Positions 10,870-20,890 of a DNA stretch of 64,000 bases are shown here, piece after piece. Each line of letters starts with the position of its first letter. Within the stretch, counting starts at the first letter, position 1. A program made the position numbers and the translations under genes. The notes beneath the pieces were generated by a model. It was not told the origin of the DNA and did no database searches. It saw only the letters and a list, made by a program, of their open reading frames with translations. The stretch is from Obelidium mucronatum (Eukaryota > Chytridiomycota > Chytridiomycetes > Chytridiales > Chytriomycetaceae), in assembly GCA_025765595.1 (NCBI GenBank), contig JAIVFH010000005.1, positions 310,001 through 374,000 of the forward strand. Reading direction: 5' to 3'.

Positions 10870-12243
10870 ATGGGCTTCTTCGACACTCTCAACCAGGCTC
10901 GTACCCAGGTCTACGTCATCTCCTTCGTGTGCTTCTTGTGCCCAGGAATGTTCAACGCCTTGAACTCCCTCCCAACTGCCGGCCCAGCTGCCCAAGAAGT
11001 CAAGGACAAGCAGAACGCTTCCCTCTACTTCTGTTTCGCCATCATGGGTCTCCTTGCCGGTGGTCTTAACAACATCTTGGGTCCACGTATCCTCGCCGCC
11101 ATCGGAGGTACTGGTTACGCTATCTACGCTGCCGCCCAATACAACATCTTCAAGGTCCAAGGACCAAAAGGAACCGACCCAATCACTGACGCCGCCAACA
11201 CCTTTTCCATCTTCTCTGGTGCCTACATCGGTCTTTGTGCCGGTATGCTTTGGGCTGCTCAAGGTCAAATTTGCTTGACCTACCCAACCGAATCCCAGAA
11301 GGGAACTTTCTTCGCCACTTTCTGGGTTATCTTCAACTTGGGAGCCGTGCTCGGTAACACCATCGGAACAATCCTCTCCTGGGGAGCTGGTCCAGAAGGG
11401 TACGCCATGAACGACGCCATGTACTTGATCTTCATCGTTCTCATGGCCTGTGGATCCGTTGTCGCTTTCCTTATCCAGCCACCAGGTACCATCATCCGTG
11501 AAGACCAAACCCAAGTCGAGACCCCACCAACCAACGTTCTCCGTGAATTCGTTGAAATCCTCAAGCTCTTTGCCAACCCAGCCATGTTGACCATCTTGAT
11601 CCCATGCATGTCCTCCAACTGGTTCTACACCTACCAATTCGGACCATTCGGTGGATACTTCTCTGGACGTACCAACGGTCTGAAGGCCATCTTCTACTGG
11701 CTCGGACAGGCCGGAGGTGCCTGGGTTCTCGGAAACATGTTCTTGGACAACACCAAGTACACCCGTACTGCCCGTGCCTGGACTGGAGTCTACTTGATGG
11801 CTGGAACCACCCTTGCCTTCTTCGGAGGAGGTGCCGCTTTCGAATACACTGCCTCTGCCGCTGGATTCGTCAAGATCGATGCCGGAACTGACTTTGGCCG
11901 TTTCATCGGACCATTCATCTTGTACGTCTGCTACGGTCTCTACGATGCCTTCTTCCAGGTTTTCACCAACTACCTCATTGGTGCCATCTCCAACGACTCT
12001 GAGACTCTTTCCCGTTACGCCGGTTTCTACAAGGGTACCCAATCCGCTGCGGGTGGTCTCTCTTGGGCCTTGAACGGTTTCGTCTTCACTGGCGAGAAGG
12101 CTTTGACCTCCACTGCTCAATTCTGGGTCATGGTTATTCCATGCGCCGTTTCTTTGATCTTCTTTGCTCTCTTCACCAAGACTTTCGTCAAGGACACCAC
12201 TGACGAGAACCCAGAGCACGGATCTTCCATCAAGGCTCACTAA
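10870..12243 (+). CDS. UNC93-like major facilitator transporter
   Basis: An intronless frame of 457 aa starts MGFFDTLNQARTQVYVISFV. It has roughly 11-12 hydrophobic segments in MFS arrangement (FVCFLCPGMFNALNSL, LLAGGLNNILGPR, GMLWAAQGQICLTYP, GTFFATFWVIFNLGAVLGN, CYGLYDAFFQVFTNYLIGA, AGFYKGTQSAAGGLSWALNG). The GMFNAL, QGQ and YGLYDA patterns match the UNC93-like fungal family (DUF895/UNC93). Substrate is unknown. Codon use is strongly biased (GCC, GGA/GGT, CTC/TTG, ACC, AAG), unlike its neighbours, pointing to high expression. It is also one of the few genes here without introns. A full-length antisense open frame (10864-12240) is a by-product of that codon bias. Confidence 0.85.
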   Translation: MGFFDTLNQARTQVYVISFVCFLCPGMFNALNSLPTAGPAAQEVKDKQNASLYFCFAIMGLLAGGLNNILGPRILAAIGGTGYAIYAAAQYNIFKVQGPKGTDPITDAANTFSIFSGAYIGLCAGMLWAAQGQICLTYPTESQKGTFFATFWVIFNLGAVLGNTIGTILSWGAGPEGYAMNDAMYLIFIVLMACGSVVAFLIQPPGTIIREDQTQVETPPTNVLREFVEILKLFANPAMLTILIPCMSSNWFYTYQFGPFGGYFSGRTNGLKAIFYWLGQAGGAWVLGNMFLDNTKYTRTARAWTGVYLMAGTTLAFFGGGAAFEYTASAAGFVKIDAGTDFGRFIGPFILYVCYGLYDAFFQVFTNYLIGAISNDSETLSRYAGFYKGTQSAAGGLSWALNGFVFTGEKALTSTAQFWVMVIPCAVSLIFFALFTKTFVKDTTDENPEHGSSIKAH

Positions 12244-12542
12244 ACCTTTTTTTTGAGAATTGCTAGTTCCCTATTTTTTTTTTCTATGTTTGTATATTGA
12301 ATTGAAATTAAAAAAGTAACTTCTTGAGACCTCTATTCAAAATCTTGCCACAGGGGGTTTCAACACTTTTAAACTTTAAAGGTTGTAGCTTGAAAGTTAT
12401 CCTCTCTGTTGCTCATTTCAAAAGAGTTTTTTATTTTTATTTTTGTTTTTGCCAAGTTTCGGTGTTGTGGATGTGCTGGTCTGGGCAGGAATCAACCAAA
12501 CAACGGCAATAGTAAGAAGCCCCCACCCCAAAAAACCAGCTT

Positions 12543-13070
12543 TCATTCCTCATTATCGACACGTAGAGAATTGTAAAGATGTGTGTGACGCAAAAAGAGG
12601 CGCCAGAATATCACAACGAGGCTGCAAGAAAGCACAACAAAAGCCCACAAGACACATCGAACAATGAGCGGCACCAAATCCATAGATCCCTTGTCAACAA
12701 TGAGAAGATTCCCGCCAAGTAGAAGGGCACCTAAAATGCACTCAAACGACGCTGTACGTTCAAAATGGATCCACTTTAGAAACAAGTCGAAAGCCGTCTT
12801 GTTGAGACCAAAGTATTTGGCTTGCTGGTCGCTCCATGGAAAGAATTCGAATGCAAAGATTCTTCTGGTCAGACGGTAGATGAGGTAGGTGATGGTAATG
12901 CTGGGTAAAACTATGCCAAGGAGGATAGTTGAGATGCCAAAAGAAGCCGGCTCGGCATTGGCTGGAGCTTTGGTGCTACTGAGAATCGGAAGGCCGTAAT
13001 TCTGTGCAACAACGAATGGTACAATGAAGCTGATGCGTGTAATCCATAATGGAGGAAACTCGATTCTCAT
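12543..13070 (-). CDS. Four-segment membrane protein of unknown function, 175 aa
   Basis: One open frame from ATG 13070 (MRIEFPPLWITRISFIVPFV) to a stop at 12543. Hydrophobic stretches are seen near residues 10-23, 45-66 (GISTILLGIVLPSITITYLI), 108-125 (ECILGALLLGGNLLIV) and 132-157 (PLIVRCVLWAFVVLSCSLVV). The loop between segments 2 and 3 has an aromatic motif FEFFPWSDQQAKYFG. I do not recognise the family. An upstream frame at 13162-13422 also encodes two hydrophobic segments and could be an extra exon or a paralogue. Confidence 0.5.
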   Translation of the reverse strand: MRIEFPPLWITRISFIVPFVVAQNYGLPILSSTKAPANAEPASFGISTILLGIVLPSITITYLIYRLTRRIFAFEFFPWSDQQAKYFGLNKTAFDLFLKWIHFERTASFECILGALLLGGNLLIVDKGSMDLVPLIVRCVLWAFVVLSCSLVVIFWRLFLRHTHLYNSLRVDNEE

Positions 13071-13161
13071 TATTCTTTCTTAGATCTTTATTTCTTAAAG
13101 AATGAGGCTGGCTCCAACATAGAAATGAGGACAGTTGAACTACATATCCTTTACAATCGAC

Positions 13162-13422
13162 TCATACAATTCCGTATGCTGCTTGAATAAGTACCGATTC
13201 ACGGCAAGGAATCCGTATGAGAAGGTAACTATTCCCGAGAGCAAAATACGCACACACAATGAACCAGCTCCATCGATCCATTAAAAACGTAATTGAGTCC
13301 TGGGGCGGCTGCAATACAACTGATCTACATTCTGTTATTTCACAGTTCAATGTCGTCGGTGCTGTAGCCCTATCTTCAATGATAATAAAGACGGACATCC
13401 AAAGGATTATAACCTCGCTCAT
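13162..13422 (-). CDS. Possible small membrane protein or unplaced exon, 86 aa
   Basis: The frame MSEVIILWMSVFIIIEDRAT... ends CRESVLIQAAYGIV. It has two hydrophobic stretches, about residues 4-15 and 53-72 (WFIVCAYFALGNSYLLI). It lies between tRNA-Leu and the 175-aa membrane protein, on the same strand. An overlapping frame upstream (ATG 13530, MSVFNEQRRYWYQLW) could be a first exon, but no phase-compatible join was found. Could be a real small gene, part of the downstream gene or noise. Confidence 0.25.
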   Translation of the reverse strand: MSEVIILWMSVFIIIEDRATAPTTLNCEITECRSVVLQPPQDSITFLMDRWSWFIVCAYFALGNSYLLIRIPCRESVLIQAAYGIV

Positions 13423-13542
13423 CCGGGAAATCCGGAAGACTGTCCATATTCAACGGGAACTCCAAAAAGTAACCACTTTCTACCCATAGTTGGTACCAAT
13501 ATCTTCGCTGTTCATTGAAGACGCTCATTTTAACCAAAAAAA

Positions 13543-13624
13543 TGAGCAGAGTGGGATTCGAACCCACGCCTATTACTAGACTGCAACTTGAGTGCAGCGC
13601 CTTAGACCGCTCGGCCATCTGCCC
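13543..13624 (-). tRNA. tRNA-Leu (anticodon CAA)
   Basis: 82-nt class II tRNA on the minus strand, GGGCAGATGGCCGAGCGGTC at the 5' end. Acceptor stem GGGCAGA/TCTGCTC, A box TGGCCGAGCGG, anticodon stem CTGCA/TGCAG with loop CTCAAGT (anticodon CAA), extended variable arm, and T arm GTGGGTTCGAATCCCAC. No intron, although tRNA-Leu(CAA) often has one in other eukaryotes. A run of T follows the 3' end as a Pol III terminator. Identical in sequence to the copy at 44415-44496. Confidence 0.95.
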
Positions 13625-13756
13625 GATACAGTTCCTCTAAAATAAAATTGTATAAGAAGTGAAATAATGTCTGGAATGGCGCTTATTACTACTTGAAATC
13701 ATTAAGGGAACATAGTGAACAATAACATCACATCTTTGGACATGTACTTGATTTAT

Positions 13757-14155
13757 TTATGCAAGCTTCGCGCCAAGAAAGTCCAACGTCTCTTTCCCTC
13801 CCACTCTCAATCGCCATTCATGGACAACATTTCTACGCAGTCCCGCCTTATGCAACGGCTCATTGCACGCCAATTCTTGAGCCTCCTGTCTTGTTTTCGC
13901 CTTGATAACAATCAAACCAGACACGCTGGGCCATCCCTCGGGAGTATCAGGTTTCTGACCGAAATCAACTGGTCCTGCCACGAGAATCTTGTCGGCAGCA
14001 GTCATGTCAGCTCCCCATTGGTAATGTGCGCGAAGGTGTTCTTTGAATTCTGGTGAGTGTGGATTCCAAAGTGCAGTGCTTTCAGCAATGACGACGAAAG
14101 TCAGGTGGTCTGAGAGGTCGGCGGCAAGTTGTGCGAGAGTAGGTTGAGTTGCCAT
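13757..14155 (-). CDS. YciI-like (YCII-related domain) protein
   Basis: 132 aa from ATG 14155 (MATQPTLAQLAADLSDHLTF). The core follows the YCII-related fold: TFVVIAEST, EFKEHLRAHYQWG, DKILVAGPV, GLIVIKAKTRQEAQELACNE, then PLHKAGLRRNVVHEWRL. These ferredoxin-like alpha/beta-barrel proteins resemble EthD/YciI and may be small enzymes or binding proteins; catalytic activity is generally unproven. Length is normal for the family. No targeting signal seen. Intronless. Confidence 0.75.
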   Translation of the reverse strand: MATQPTLAQLAADLSDHLTFVVIAESTALWNPHSPEFKEHLRAHYQWGADMTAADKILVAGPVDFGQKPDTPEGWPSVSGLIVIKAKTRQEAQELACNEPLHKAGLRRNVVHEWRLRVGGKETLDFLGAKLA

Positions 14156-14275
14156 TTTTTGTGTGTTTTTTTGGAATCGCAAAGGCTTTGAGGTTTTTAT
14201 TTGGTGGGTTGATATCAAATCGATATCAAATCACTCTGATTCCACCACAGAATACACTTCGACGACAATTTTTTT

Positions 14276-15661
14276 TTACAGACTCAACGAAGTAGTTGAT
14301 TTCTTTTGTCGGCAGATATAAACCCAATAGCACCAGCCGGTTGTCTTGGTAGTGTCAATTTCAAGGCATTGGTCCACTTCCCAGTTACTCCCGATTTCTT
14401 CCTCAATCAACTGGATTCTTCGTTCAGGCTTTCCATGAGAAACAAGAACCACTGTATCTGTTAAAATAGCCAAGTTGGCCCATACTTTTCGGACAACGTC
14501 GATTCCAGCACTCATCATTCCATCAAAGGTTCCCTTGTCAAACGCCCAATCAAACAGTTTGGAGCTAGAAGGTTTTCGGAAAGGCGGGTTTAAGCAGGCA
14601 GCGTCAAACACTATGAATTCTTGAAGACCGTGGCGTCGCCGGCGGCTCTGATTTCCTGCATCGTCCTTGGATTCTTGCTCCAAAAGTTTGAGAGACTCCA
14701 CCTCCATTTTGGCCAAAGCGTGAACAACCTCTTTGGATATATCAAAGTGAATGACAACGTCCGCGATTCCATCTTCAACCATTCCATCGCCAACAGAAGT
14801 AGAATTTCCAGCCCCAACATTCAACACAGTCACAAGGGAATTCTTTGAATTCGAGGATGTAATAACAGAGTTTTTGATGAGCTCTGACAAATCAGTGCTC
14901 CATGGAACATACCAATCGAATTTGGTTGTTTCCTTGGAAGTTGCGTAATGGTGTTCCCAAAACCCAGTGGCACTGAAATCCGGCATGATTGTAATTTCTC
15001 CCCGCGTGACGGGAGAAAAGGCTTCGAGGATAAGCTCATCGTCATCTACTTCCTCGTCCGTGTCGATCCAGTTTGGCCAGAGAACAGTATACGACTTGGC
15101 AGTACGTGCATCCACGAAAATCGCGGCCCCAAACAGAGGACTGTTTGCAAACGGCAGTAACGCAGGTGCATACGGATCGAACGTGACGCAGCTCATTTTC
15201 TGTTGTTGACCATCTTCTGCTTCCACATCGAATTCAAAGGCAACACGGAAAAGGTTCTTGAGCGCAAACTCCATCTGCTTGTTTTTCCAGAGCACCGAAT
15301 CTTGCTCGTTTTGTTCTTCCTCGTGACTGAACGGCTGCTTCCCCGTAGCCATGGACACCAGATCAACCACAGCCGCGCGCAGCCCCTCGTTCGCAAACAG
15401 GGCTTGTTCAGCGCCCGTCACAGTTTCAAACACCCACTGGTGCGCAAACACAACCACGGCCTCGCGCGGCGCGAGGTCCGCCGCCGTCACGACGCCGCCG
15501 TCCTCTGCGACGCCAAAGGCGCCCCGCGAGCCCACGGCGCCCGTCTCGATGCGGCGCCACACTTCGTCAACCAGCGGATCCACAAGCCCAAGGCCGCGCA
15601 GAAACGCGCCGTTGGCTGCGCGGAAGCCGTCGAGCGACTCGGCGAGCGAAGTAGTGGCCAT
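14276..15661 (-). CDS. SAM-dependent methyltransferase, METTL13/EEF1AKMT-like
   Basis: 461 aa in one exon from ATG 15661 (MATTSLAESLDGFRAANGAF). The C-terminal half is a class I methyltransferase: FWEHHYATSKETTKFDWYVP is the METTL13-type entry motif, VTVLNVGAGNST is motif I, VVIHFDISKEVV is motif II/post I, FIVFDAACLNPPF and FDWAFDKGTFDGMMSAG match motifs IV-post IV (the DKGT signature). The N-terminal half (about 230 residues) is not recognised. By family, a protein lysine methyltransferase, possibly of elongation factor 1A, is plausible but unproven. The 5' third of the gene is markedly GC-rich. Confidence 0.75.
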   Translation of the reverse strand: MATTSLAESLDGFRAANGAFLRGLGLVDPLVDEVWRRIETGAVGSRGAFGVAEDGGVVTAADLAPREAVVVFAHQWVFETVTGAEQALFANEGLRAAVVDLVSMATGKQPFSHEEEQNEQDSVLWKNKQMEFALKNLFRVAFEFDVEAEDGQQQKMSCVTFDPYAPALLPFANSPLFGAAIFVDARTAKSYTVLWPNWIDTDEEVDDDELILEAFSPVTRGEITIMPDFSATGFWEHHYATSKETTKFDWYVPWSTDLSELIKNSVITSSNSKNSLVTVLNVGAGNSTSVGDGMVEDGIADVVIHFDISKEVVHALAKMEVESLKLLEQESKDDAGNQSRRRRHGLQEFIVFDAACLNPPFRKPSSSKLFDWAFDKGTFDGMMSAGIDVVRKVWANLAILTDTVVLVSHGKPERRIQLIEEEIGSNWEVDQCLEIDTTKTTGWCYWVYICRQKKSTTSLSL

Positions 15662-15983
15662 CGTGAAAAAAACAAAACGAAAATTTTCACAGGAAAGTCT
15701 GGCGACGCTGCGCTTGCGGTCGGCGCCGCAGAATGCCGCGTCACACGAAAGCCGGGCGGGTGGCGGGCTGTGTGCGGGGTGCAGCGCGTGGGCGGTTGCG
15801 CCGGGTTGCACGTGCGGGGCGTGTTGTAACATAAGTGGAAAAGTAGTGGTAACACTGGTGACCAGCGGTTACCATCCACTCACTCGACAGCGGTCCATCA
15901 CGCAGTAATTAAACACAAGACCAATGAATGTTTATTGCTGCCAGTGTCCTCAAATGTGTAAAAAAAACAAGACAGAATAATGT
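15662..15983. other. Intergenic region upstream of methyltransferase gene
   Basis: The first 170 bp (to about 15830) are GC-rich with many CG dinucleotides, continuing the GC-rich 5' end of the methyltransferase gene; the rest is AT-richer and leads into the 3' end of the Q-rich gene. No coding or RNA feature supported. Confidence 0.4.
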
Positions 15984-16688
15984 TTACTTGCGGAGGAATC
16001 CAGCAGCCAGGTCTTCAAGACCGGCCAAACCACCTTGCTGTTGTCCCTGGTGCTGCTGTCCCTGTTGTTGTTGTTGTTGCTGTGGCTTTTGACCACCACC
16101 CAAAAGAGAAGCGGCGAGTTGGGCGGCACCAGCCAAATCAGCACCCTGGCCTTGGTGCTGTTGTCCTTGGTTTTGCTGTTGTTGCTGTTGTTGACCACCT
16201 CCGAGAAGGGAAGCAGCAAAGTTCAAGTTGTTTCCTTGTTGACCACCAAGAAGGGAAGAGGCAAGTCCAGCGGCTCCGGCCAAACCACCCTGCTGAGCAG
16301 CGTGGTTGTGGGAGTGTATGTAGCCTTTGGCGGCAAGAGACGCCATTTCAGCCTTGTCGCCTGTGTGTTTGTTTTATGATCAGAAAAACTACACGATCGT
16401 CGAACAACAAGCAAAAACAACAAGCATACCGGCAACCAGCTTGGTAACCTTGTCGATCTGTTCTCCTCCTTGTTGAGTGTCGAGGTATTGAACAGCCTTC
16501 TGTCCTGTAGACACAGCGTTGTTAGCACTTGCCATACCTGGTTAAATGTTTCAGGCAACTCACCGAGTTCAGAGTCGACCAACTTGTCAGCTGTTGAATA
16601 CGTAACCAATGTTCGAATCATTAGCGCATTCGGGGGGTGATCAACCAAGCAAACGTGGAAACAAACCTTGTTTCAAAAGACCGTCCAT
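15984..16688 (-). CDS. Gln/Gly/Ala/Leu-rich repeat protein, 166 aa
   Basis: Four exons join in phase: 16688-16667 (22 nt), 16590-16564 (27 nt), 16504-16430 and 16360-15984. The product starts MDGLLKQADKLVDSELGQKA and has an ordered-looking N-terminus of about 60 residues, then imperfect repeats of the type LAGAAGLASSLLGGQQ, LAGAAQLAASLLGGGQ and LAGLEDLAAGFLRK separated by poly-Q/QGQQHQGQ linkers. The amphipathic Leu/Ala units alternating with Gln-rich spacers suggest a self-associating or low-complexity protein. No signal peptide. I do not recognise the family. The first two exons are micro-exons. Confidence 0.7.
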
Positions 16689-16841
16689 TTTTTGTGAGCT
16701 TTTTTTATTCTAATATAAACATTCTGAGACACAACCAGAGTGGCCACAACTTCACAATGCTACTATTGACATGTCGAATTTTATTTGTAACTGAAAAATT
16801 AGCATTCAAAGACTTAACCAGCGCGGAATCTGAGTTTCGTC

Positions 16842-17283
16842 TCAGGAGAAACCTAATTTTGGCTCTTGGTCTGTCCTCAACACTTCCACTGTGACTGCTT
16901 GGCCCGCTGCTTGTGCCGTTTTTATGAGAACGGCTTGGCGAAGACTGCCCTCCCGCTTGGGTTTGGGTCTTGTCACTCTTGTCACAGATAATATCACCTT
17001 CCTGAAAAAGAAAATACAATGAATGAGCATTGAGAATAACAAGTTTTCCCGAGAAGAGAAATGAAAATTACTTTAAAATGATGAGCGCTGTTCTTTCTTC
17101 CAGACATGCGCCCAAAACCTGGGTGTTGCATTTCAAGATAACTTGAAGGGCGGCAAGGATGTAAGCCGGCTCCCCCGCCTGTATTACCTGCTCAAGTTGA
17201 ATTCTGGCTTTTTCTTGATGAGCCTCCCTTACTGCGATCTGAACGGTCAGGAGTGCGAGCTCTTGTTCAACTTGTTTATCCAT
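16842..17283 (-). CDS. Unknown small protein, 123 aa
   Basis: Two exons join in phase: 17283-17072 and 17001-16842 (donor AA|GTAATT, acceptor TTTTTCAG). The N-terminal exon is helical (MDKQVEQELALLTVQIAVRE ... ARIQLEQVIQAGEPAYILAA), the second is basic (VTRVTRPKPKREGSLRQAV). No signal or membrane segment. Not recognised. The first exon's heptad-like pattern suggests a coiled-coil or helical-bundle partner protein. Confidence 0.55.
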
Positions 17284-17546
17284 TTTGAAAACTTTTCTTG
17301 TCAAACAAAAAAGGTTAGCCTTGCTTGATTTGAGGCGTCAACAAAAAACAGCTTCTGGCATCCACACAAAGGCTAACGCATGTTGGGAACAAGAAAGCAT
17401 CGCCGTAGGGAGCGCCATCACAAACTTTGCAACAATCCATCCTTTGACTAAAAATCACTTACAACCAAAAACTTGGACATATTTCTTGCAGAAAAAAGAT
17501 AGAATATAGAGGGAAGTTAAATGATTATTAAAAATTCCCCAGACTT

Positions 17547-17813
17547 TCATTGACTCCAACAATGACTGTAGTTCTCTTTTGTTAGGACGTGGCGCAGGGG
17601 AGACAAGGTGAGAAAAGGCGAGAGAATTGATTCGTCAAAATCGAGGATCGTTTTAATTTCGTCATTGCCATTTGATCGCTCGTGTCGAATCTGCAACATT
17701 AAAACAAACACACCCAACTCCAAAATAAAAACTCCGACGACCGCCAAACCAAAAAACCAGCGCACCCGCAACGAGCCACCCTTGCAAAAACCGCCAGCCA
17801 ACGTGAAAAACAA
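17547..17813 (-). CDS. Possible single-pass membrane protein fragment (no ATG found)
   Basis: An open frame beginning at a TTG encodes a hydrophobic helix (FFGLAVVGVFILELGVFVLM) followed by a polar tail (QIRHERSNGNDEIKTILDFD) ending HCWSQ. It looks protein-like but has no upstream in-frame ATG before a stop. It lies just past the stop of the SR gene, so an unseen first exon would have to overlap that gene. Could be a last exon, a relic or chance. Confidence 0.2.
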   Translation of the reverse strand: MFFTLAGGFCKGGSLRVRWFFGLAVVGVFILELGVFVLMLQIRHERSNGNDEIKTILDFDESILSPFLTLSPLRHVLTKENYSHCWSQ

Positions 17814-17825
17814 GGCACATTACAT

Positions 17826-18521
17826 TCAGTGCGCCGATTGGTCCCCGACGCCAGCGCCTGGCGACGGGCTCCGACGCTCGAGCGGCAGCGGCTCGTTCAG
17901 CCTGGGGTCGTCCCTGGGGTTGTCCCTGGGGTCGTCTCTGGGATCGTCCCGGCGATCGTCCCTGGGATCGTCCCTGGCGAGCCGCAGCGGGTCGTCCCTG
18001 GCGTCGCGCGGGAGGTCGCGGTACTCCCGGAACTCGCGCAGCGGCGAGCGCGACCGCGAGCGCGCGCGCCTCGGCGGCGGCGGACTGCGACTCCGGCCGC
18101 GGTCTCGGTCCCGGCCGCCGTCGTAGCGCCAGTGCTTCGTCGGCGCCTGCTTCGCCCACTGCAGCGTGATTGGATACCCGTCGAGGCGGATGCCCTGCAT
18201 GTCGTAGAAGGCGTCTTCGGCCTTGGTTTGCAGCGTTGAGTAAGGAAGCAAGTTAAACACTTTGACAAAAAACTCACATCGCGCGGGTCTTCAAACTCAA
18301 CAAACGCAAACGGCTTCGCCGACGAGGACTTGGGCGCTGGGATGTCGCACCGCACAAGGCGTCCGTAGCTGCAAAAGTCAAAAACAACATCAAGGTGAGT
18401 CAAGGCAAGTTGCACACCTGCCTCAGGCCTCGGCTTACCGCTCAAACTCGTACGCCAAGTCGCGCGCCCGAGTTCGGTGTCCAAACCCAGCACAAAAGAG
18501 TGTAGTTCCACCACGAGACAT
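17826..18521 (-). CDS. SR-family splicing factor with one RRM
   Basis: Three exons join in phase: 18521-18439, 18368-18278 and 18221-17826, giving 189 aa. The RRM spans about residues 6-80: TTLFCAGFGHRTRARDLAYE carries the beta-1 region (RNP2-like LFCAGFG), RYGRLVRCDIP is beta-2, KPFAFVEFEDPRDAEDAFYD holds RNP1 (FAFVEFED) and DGYPITLQWAKQ closes the fold. The tail is RS/RD-rich (RSRSPPPPRRARSRSRSP, then DDPRDD repeats) and ends QSAH. By family it binds exonic RNA and recruits spliceosome components in the nucleus, fitting this intron-rich genome. It shares a 40-bp intergenic region with NPL4. Confidence 0.85.
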
Positions 18522-18561
18522 TATTTTTTGGATAAAATAGAATAAAAAAGAACGATACAAG
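18522..18561. promoter_or_regulatory. 40-bp bidirectional promoter, SR factor / NPL4
   Basis: Only 40 bp separate the two divergent start codons, so leaders and core promoter must overlap coding sequence or each other. The stretch is A/T-rich with no distinct TATA element. Confidence 0.5.
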
Positions 18562-20733
18562 ATGCCACCACTCACCATCCGCCTTCGTGGCCCAACTGGC
18601 CAAGCACGTATACAACTTGAACCAAGCGCGTCAATGAATCAGTTGCACTCTCTGGTATCGACTGCATTGGGCCTTCCACTGGGTTCTTTTGGACTTTCAC
18701 TGGATCCACAGGGAAAGACGTTTGTCAACAGCACAGCCGGACTCAAGTTTCGTTTTTTGCAGTATCTTCCTTTTTTTTTCTGGCCTAACTGTATTTTTTG
18801 CGCAGGCACGGCGACATGCTCTTTGTCGCAGTTTCAGCAAATGTGGTGGAAAGCGTCGAAGCCGCGCAATCCTCAACACTGCCTCCACACGCAACTGTAA
18901 AACAGGCTGCGATTGATGATTTGCTTTGGAAAACAAAGGGAACTATTCAGCGGCAAAGAGATGATAACTTGTAATGATGGGCTATCCCACTTTCACTCTC
19001 ACAGCATTGCAATTTTTTTAACTGAATCCCTGCGTATATATATAGTTGTCGCCACGGACCTACTGGAATGTGCGATTATTGTATGCCTCTGGAACCATAT
19101 GACCCAAAATATCTGGAACAAAACAAAATCAAACACATGTCGTTCCACGCGTACCTCAAACATGCCGTCATTGCGAACAAGACGGCATCGATTGACGCTG
19201 CTGGATTCATTCCTCCTCTTGATGAAGACTCCTTTTTGGTAAAGACACCATGTCCTGGTCGTACCCATGAACCATTTCCGAAAGGAATTTGTACAAAATG
19301 TCAACCTAGTGCGATCACGCTAACCTCTCAGGTATACTTTTTTTTCATAACAAAACAAAGCAAAATTAATCATTATCCTAATCGATTTAATCCTTCATAG
19401 AACTTCCGTATGGTGGATCACGTTGAATTCGAGTCTCCCGCCTTAATTGAACAATTCATCAAATTCTGGAGATCAACGGGTGCTCAACGATTTGGTCTTT
19501 TGTATGGAAGATACGAAACATACACGGATAAAGTCCCGTTGGGTGTCAAGGCGGTTGTGTCTGTGATTTACGAACCACCACAAGAGAATGCACCGAGTTT
19601 CTTGCAACTTCAAAGCCCAAACACACAAGAATCCAATGTCAATGGTTTGGCTGCGTCTTTAGGGCTTGAGCTGGTGAGGACCTTGTCTGTCCTTTTTTTT
19701 TTTTTTTTTTATTGGTCCTCTTTCTTATACCTGTTGATAAAAACAAGATTGGAATGATCTATACCGATCTATTCGACGACGGAACTGGAAAAGGAACCGT
19801 AATTTGCAAGCGACACGCAAATTCCTTTTTCCTGTCAAGTGCCGAAGCCCTTTTCAGTGCCCACCTCCAAGCCCAGTACCCAGTAGCCTCCAAATACAGC
19901 TCCTCTGGGAAATTTGGATCGCGTTTTGTCACTGTAGTTGTTACCGGTAACGAAGAAGGTGGAATCGAAACAGCGTGTTACCAAATTTCAAATGTTGGTG
20001 TTTCAATGACGCGAGATGGGATCATTGAAGCCAGCGTAGATCCTGCTCTTGTTCGGGTGAAGGCTAGCTCGAATGAGCAGTATATTCCGGAAGTCTTTTA
20101 CACTTTTAAAAATGGGTATGGAATTCAAGTCAAGGAAGCGGCAAAGCCTACATTTCCTGTGGATTATCTCCTTGTCACTGTGAGGCTTCTTTTACTAATT
20201 TTTTTACGCTGTTTTTTTTTTCTTCTTCTAAATCTATTGTCCGAATAATGTTTTGAATTCTGAATTCTCAACAGCTCTCCCACGGGTTCCCACAAGTTCC
20301 AAAACCCACCTTCAAATCCACCACACCATTCCCAATTGAAAACAGGAACGGCGCCACCCAAGAATTCCAAGATATGCATGCCGTCCACACGCGTATTTCT
20401 CAATACGATATCAGCCAGTCTTTGAGCGACTTCCATTTTCTTCTTCACTTGGCGGAACTCGGCGTTTTGGATAAAGAGGATCTGGGACGGATTGTGAAGA
20501 CTGTGAGGGGGGAAGAGAGCTTTGATGCTGTGGTGGCGAGTGGTGGGTGGCAGACTTTGTTGATGATTGCGAAAGAGAGTTCACAGGATGTTCCCATGCA
20601 TACTGGTGGTGGTGGTGGTGGTAGCAGCAGTAACTCTGCCGGTAAAACTGCTTCATGGACTTGTAAGCATTGCACGTTTAATAACGTTGGTGGCGGTGAT
20701 TGTGAAGTGTGTGGGTTGCCAAGAGATGGTTAA
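18562..20733 (+). CDS. NPL4: Nuclear protein localization protein 4 (Cdc48/p97 cofactor)
   Basis: Six exons join in phase: 18562-18746, 18806-18970, 19046-19331, 19401-19673, 19748-20179 and 20275-20733, giving 599 aa. The N-terminus is a ubiquitin-like UBX-L region (MPPLTIRLRGPTGQARIQLE). Then comes the zinc-binding region CRHGPTGMCDYC with HMSFHAYLKH, and CPGRTHEPFPKGICTKC. The MPN-like core includes FRMVDHVEFES and RFGLLYGRYETYTDK. A C-terminal NZF finger (WTCKHCTFNN...CEVCGLPR) binds ubiquitin. With Ufd1 it recruits Cdc48 to ubiquitinated substrates in ERAD and chromatin extraction. Several introns contain long T runs. All key cysteines are present. Confidence 0.93.
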
Positions 20734-20890
20734 ATGAGTGTAATTTTTTTTTCTTTTTGGTTTGGGAGCAAAGGTTTTATATTTTGCTATGCATATCGAG
20801 GAATAAACTTTCACTTTTTTTTTGGTTGATAAATAGAGGTACAAATCAATGCAAAAATGAGGTTGGAATTCATAAGATGGAATGCTGGAA

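Noticed and set aside
10864..12240. 458-aa antisense open frame opposite the UNC93-like gene
   Set aside because: It mirrors the sense gene exactly and is a by-product of the strong codon bias; its composition (Gly, Ser, Val, Asp, Glu) is that of a reversed codon-biased transporter and it has no motifs.
13376..13618. Protein frame starting MAERSKALHSS (also at 44430 on the plus strand)
   Set aside because: The frame is the translation of tRNA-Leu(CAA) and recurs at the second identical tRNA.
17662..18159. Alternative Ala/Arg-rich frames over the SR gene and similar GC-rich shadows at 9955-10296 and 42897-43368
   Set aside because: They arise from GC-rich repetitive codons in another frame and lack any domain, whereas the chosen frames splice correctly and carry motifs.
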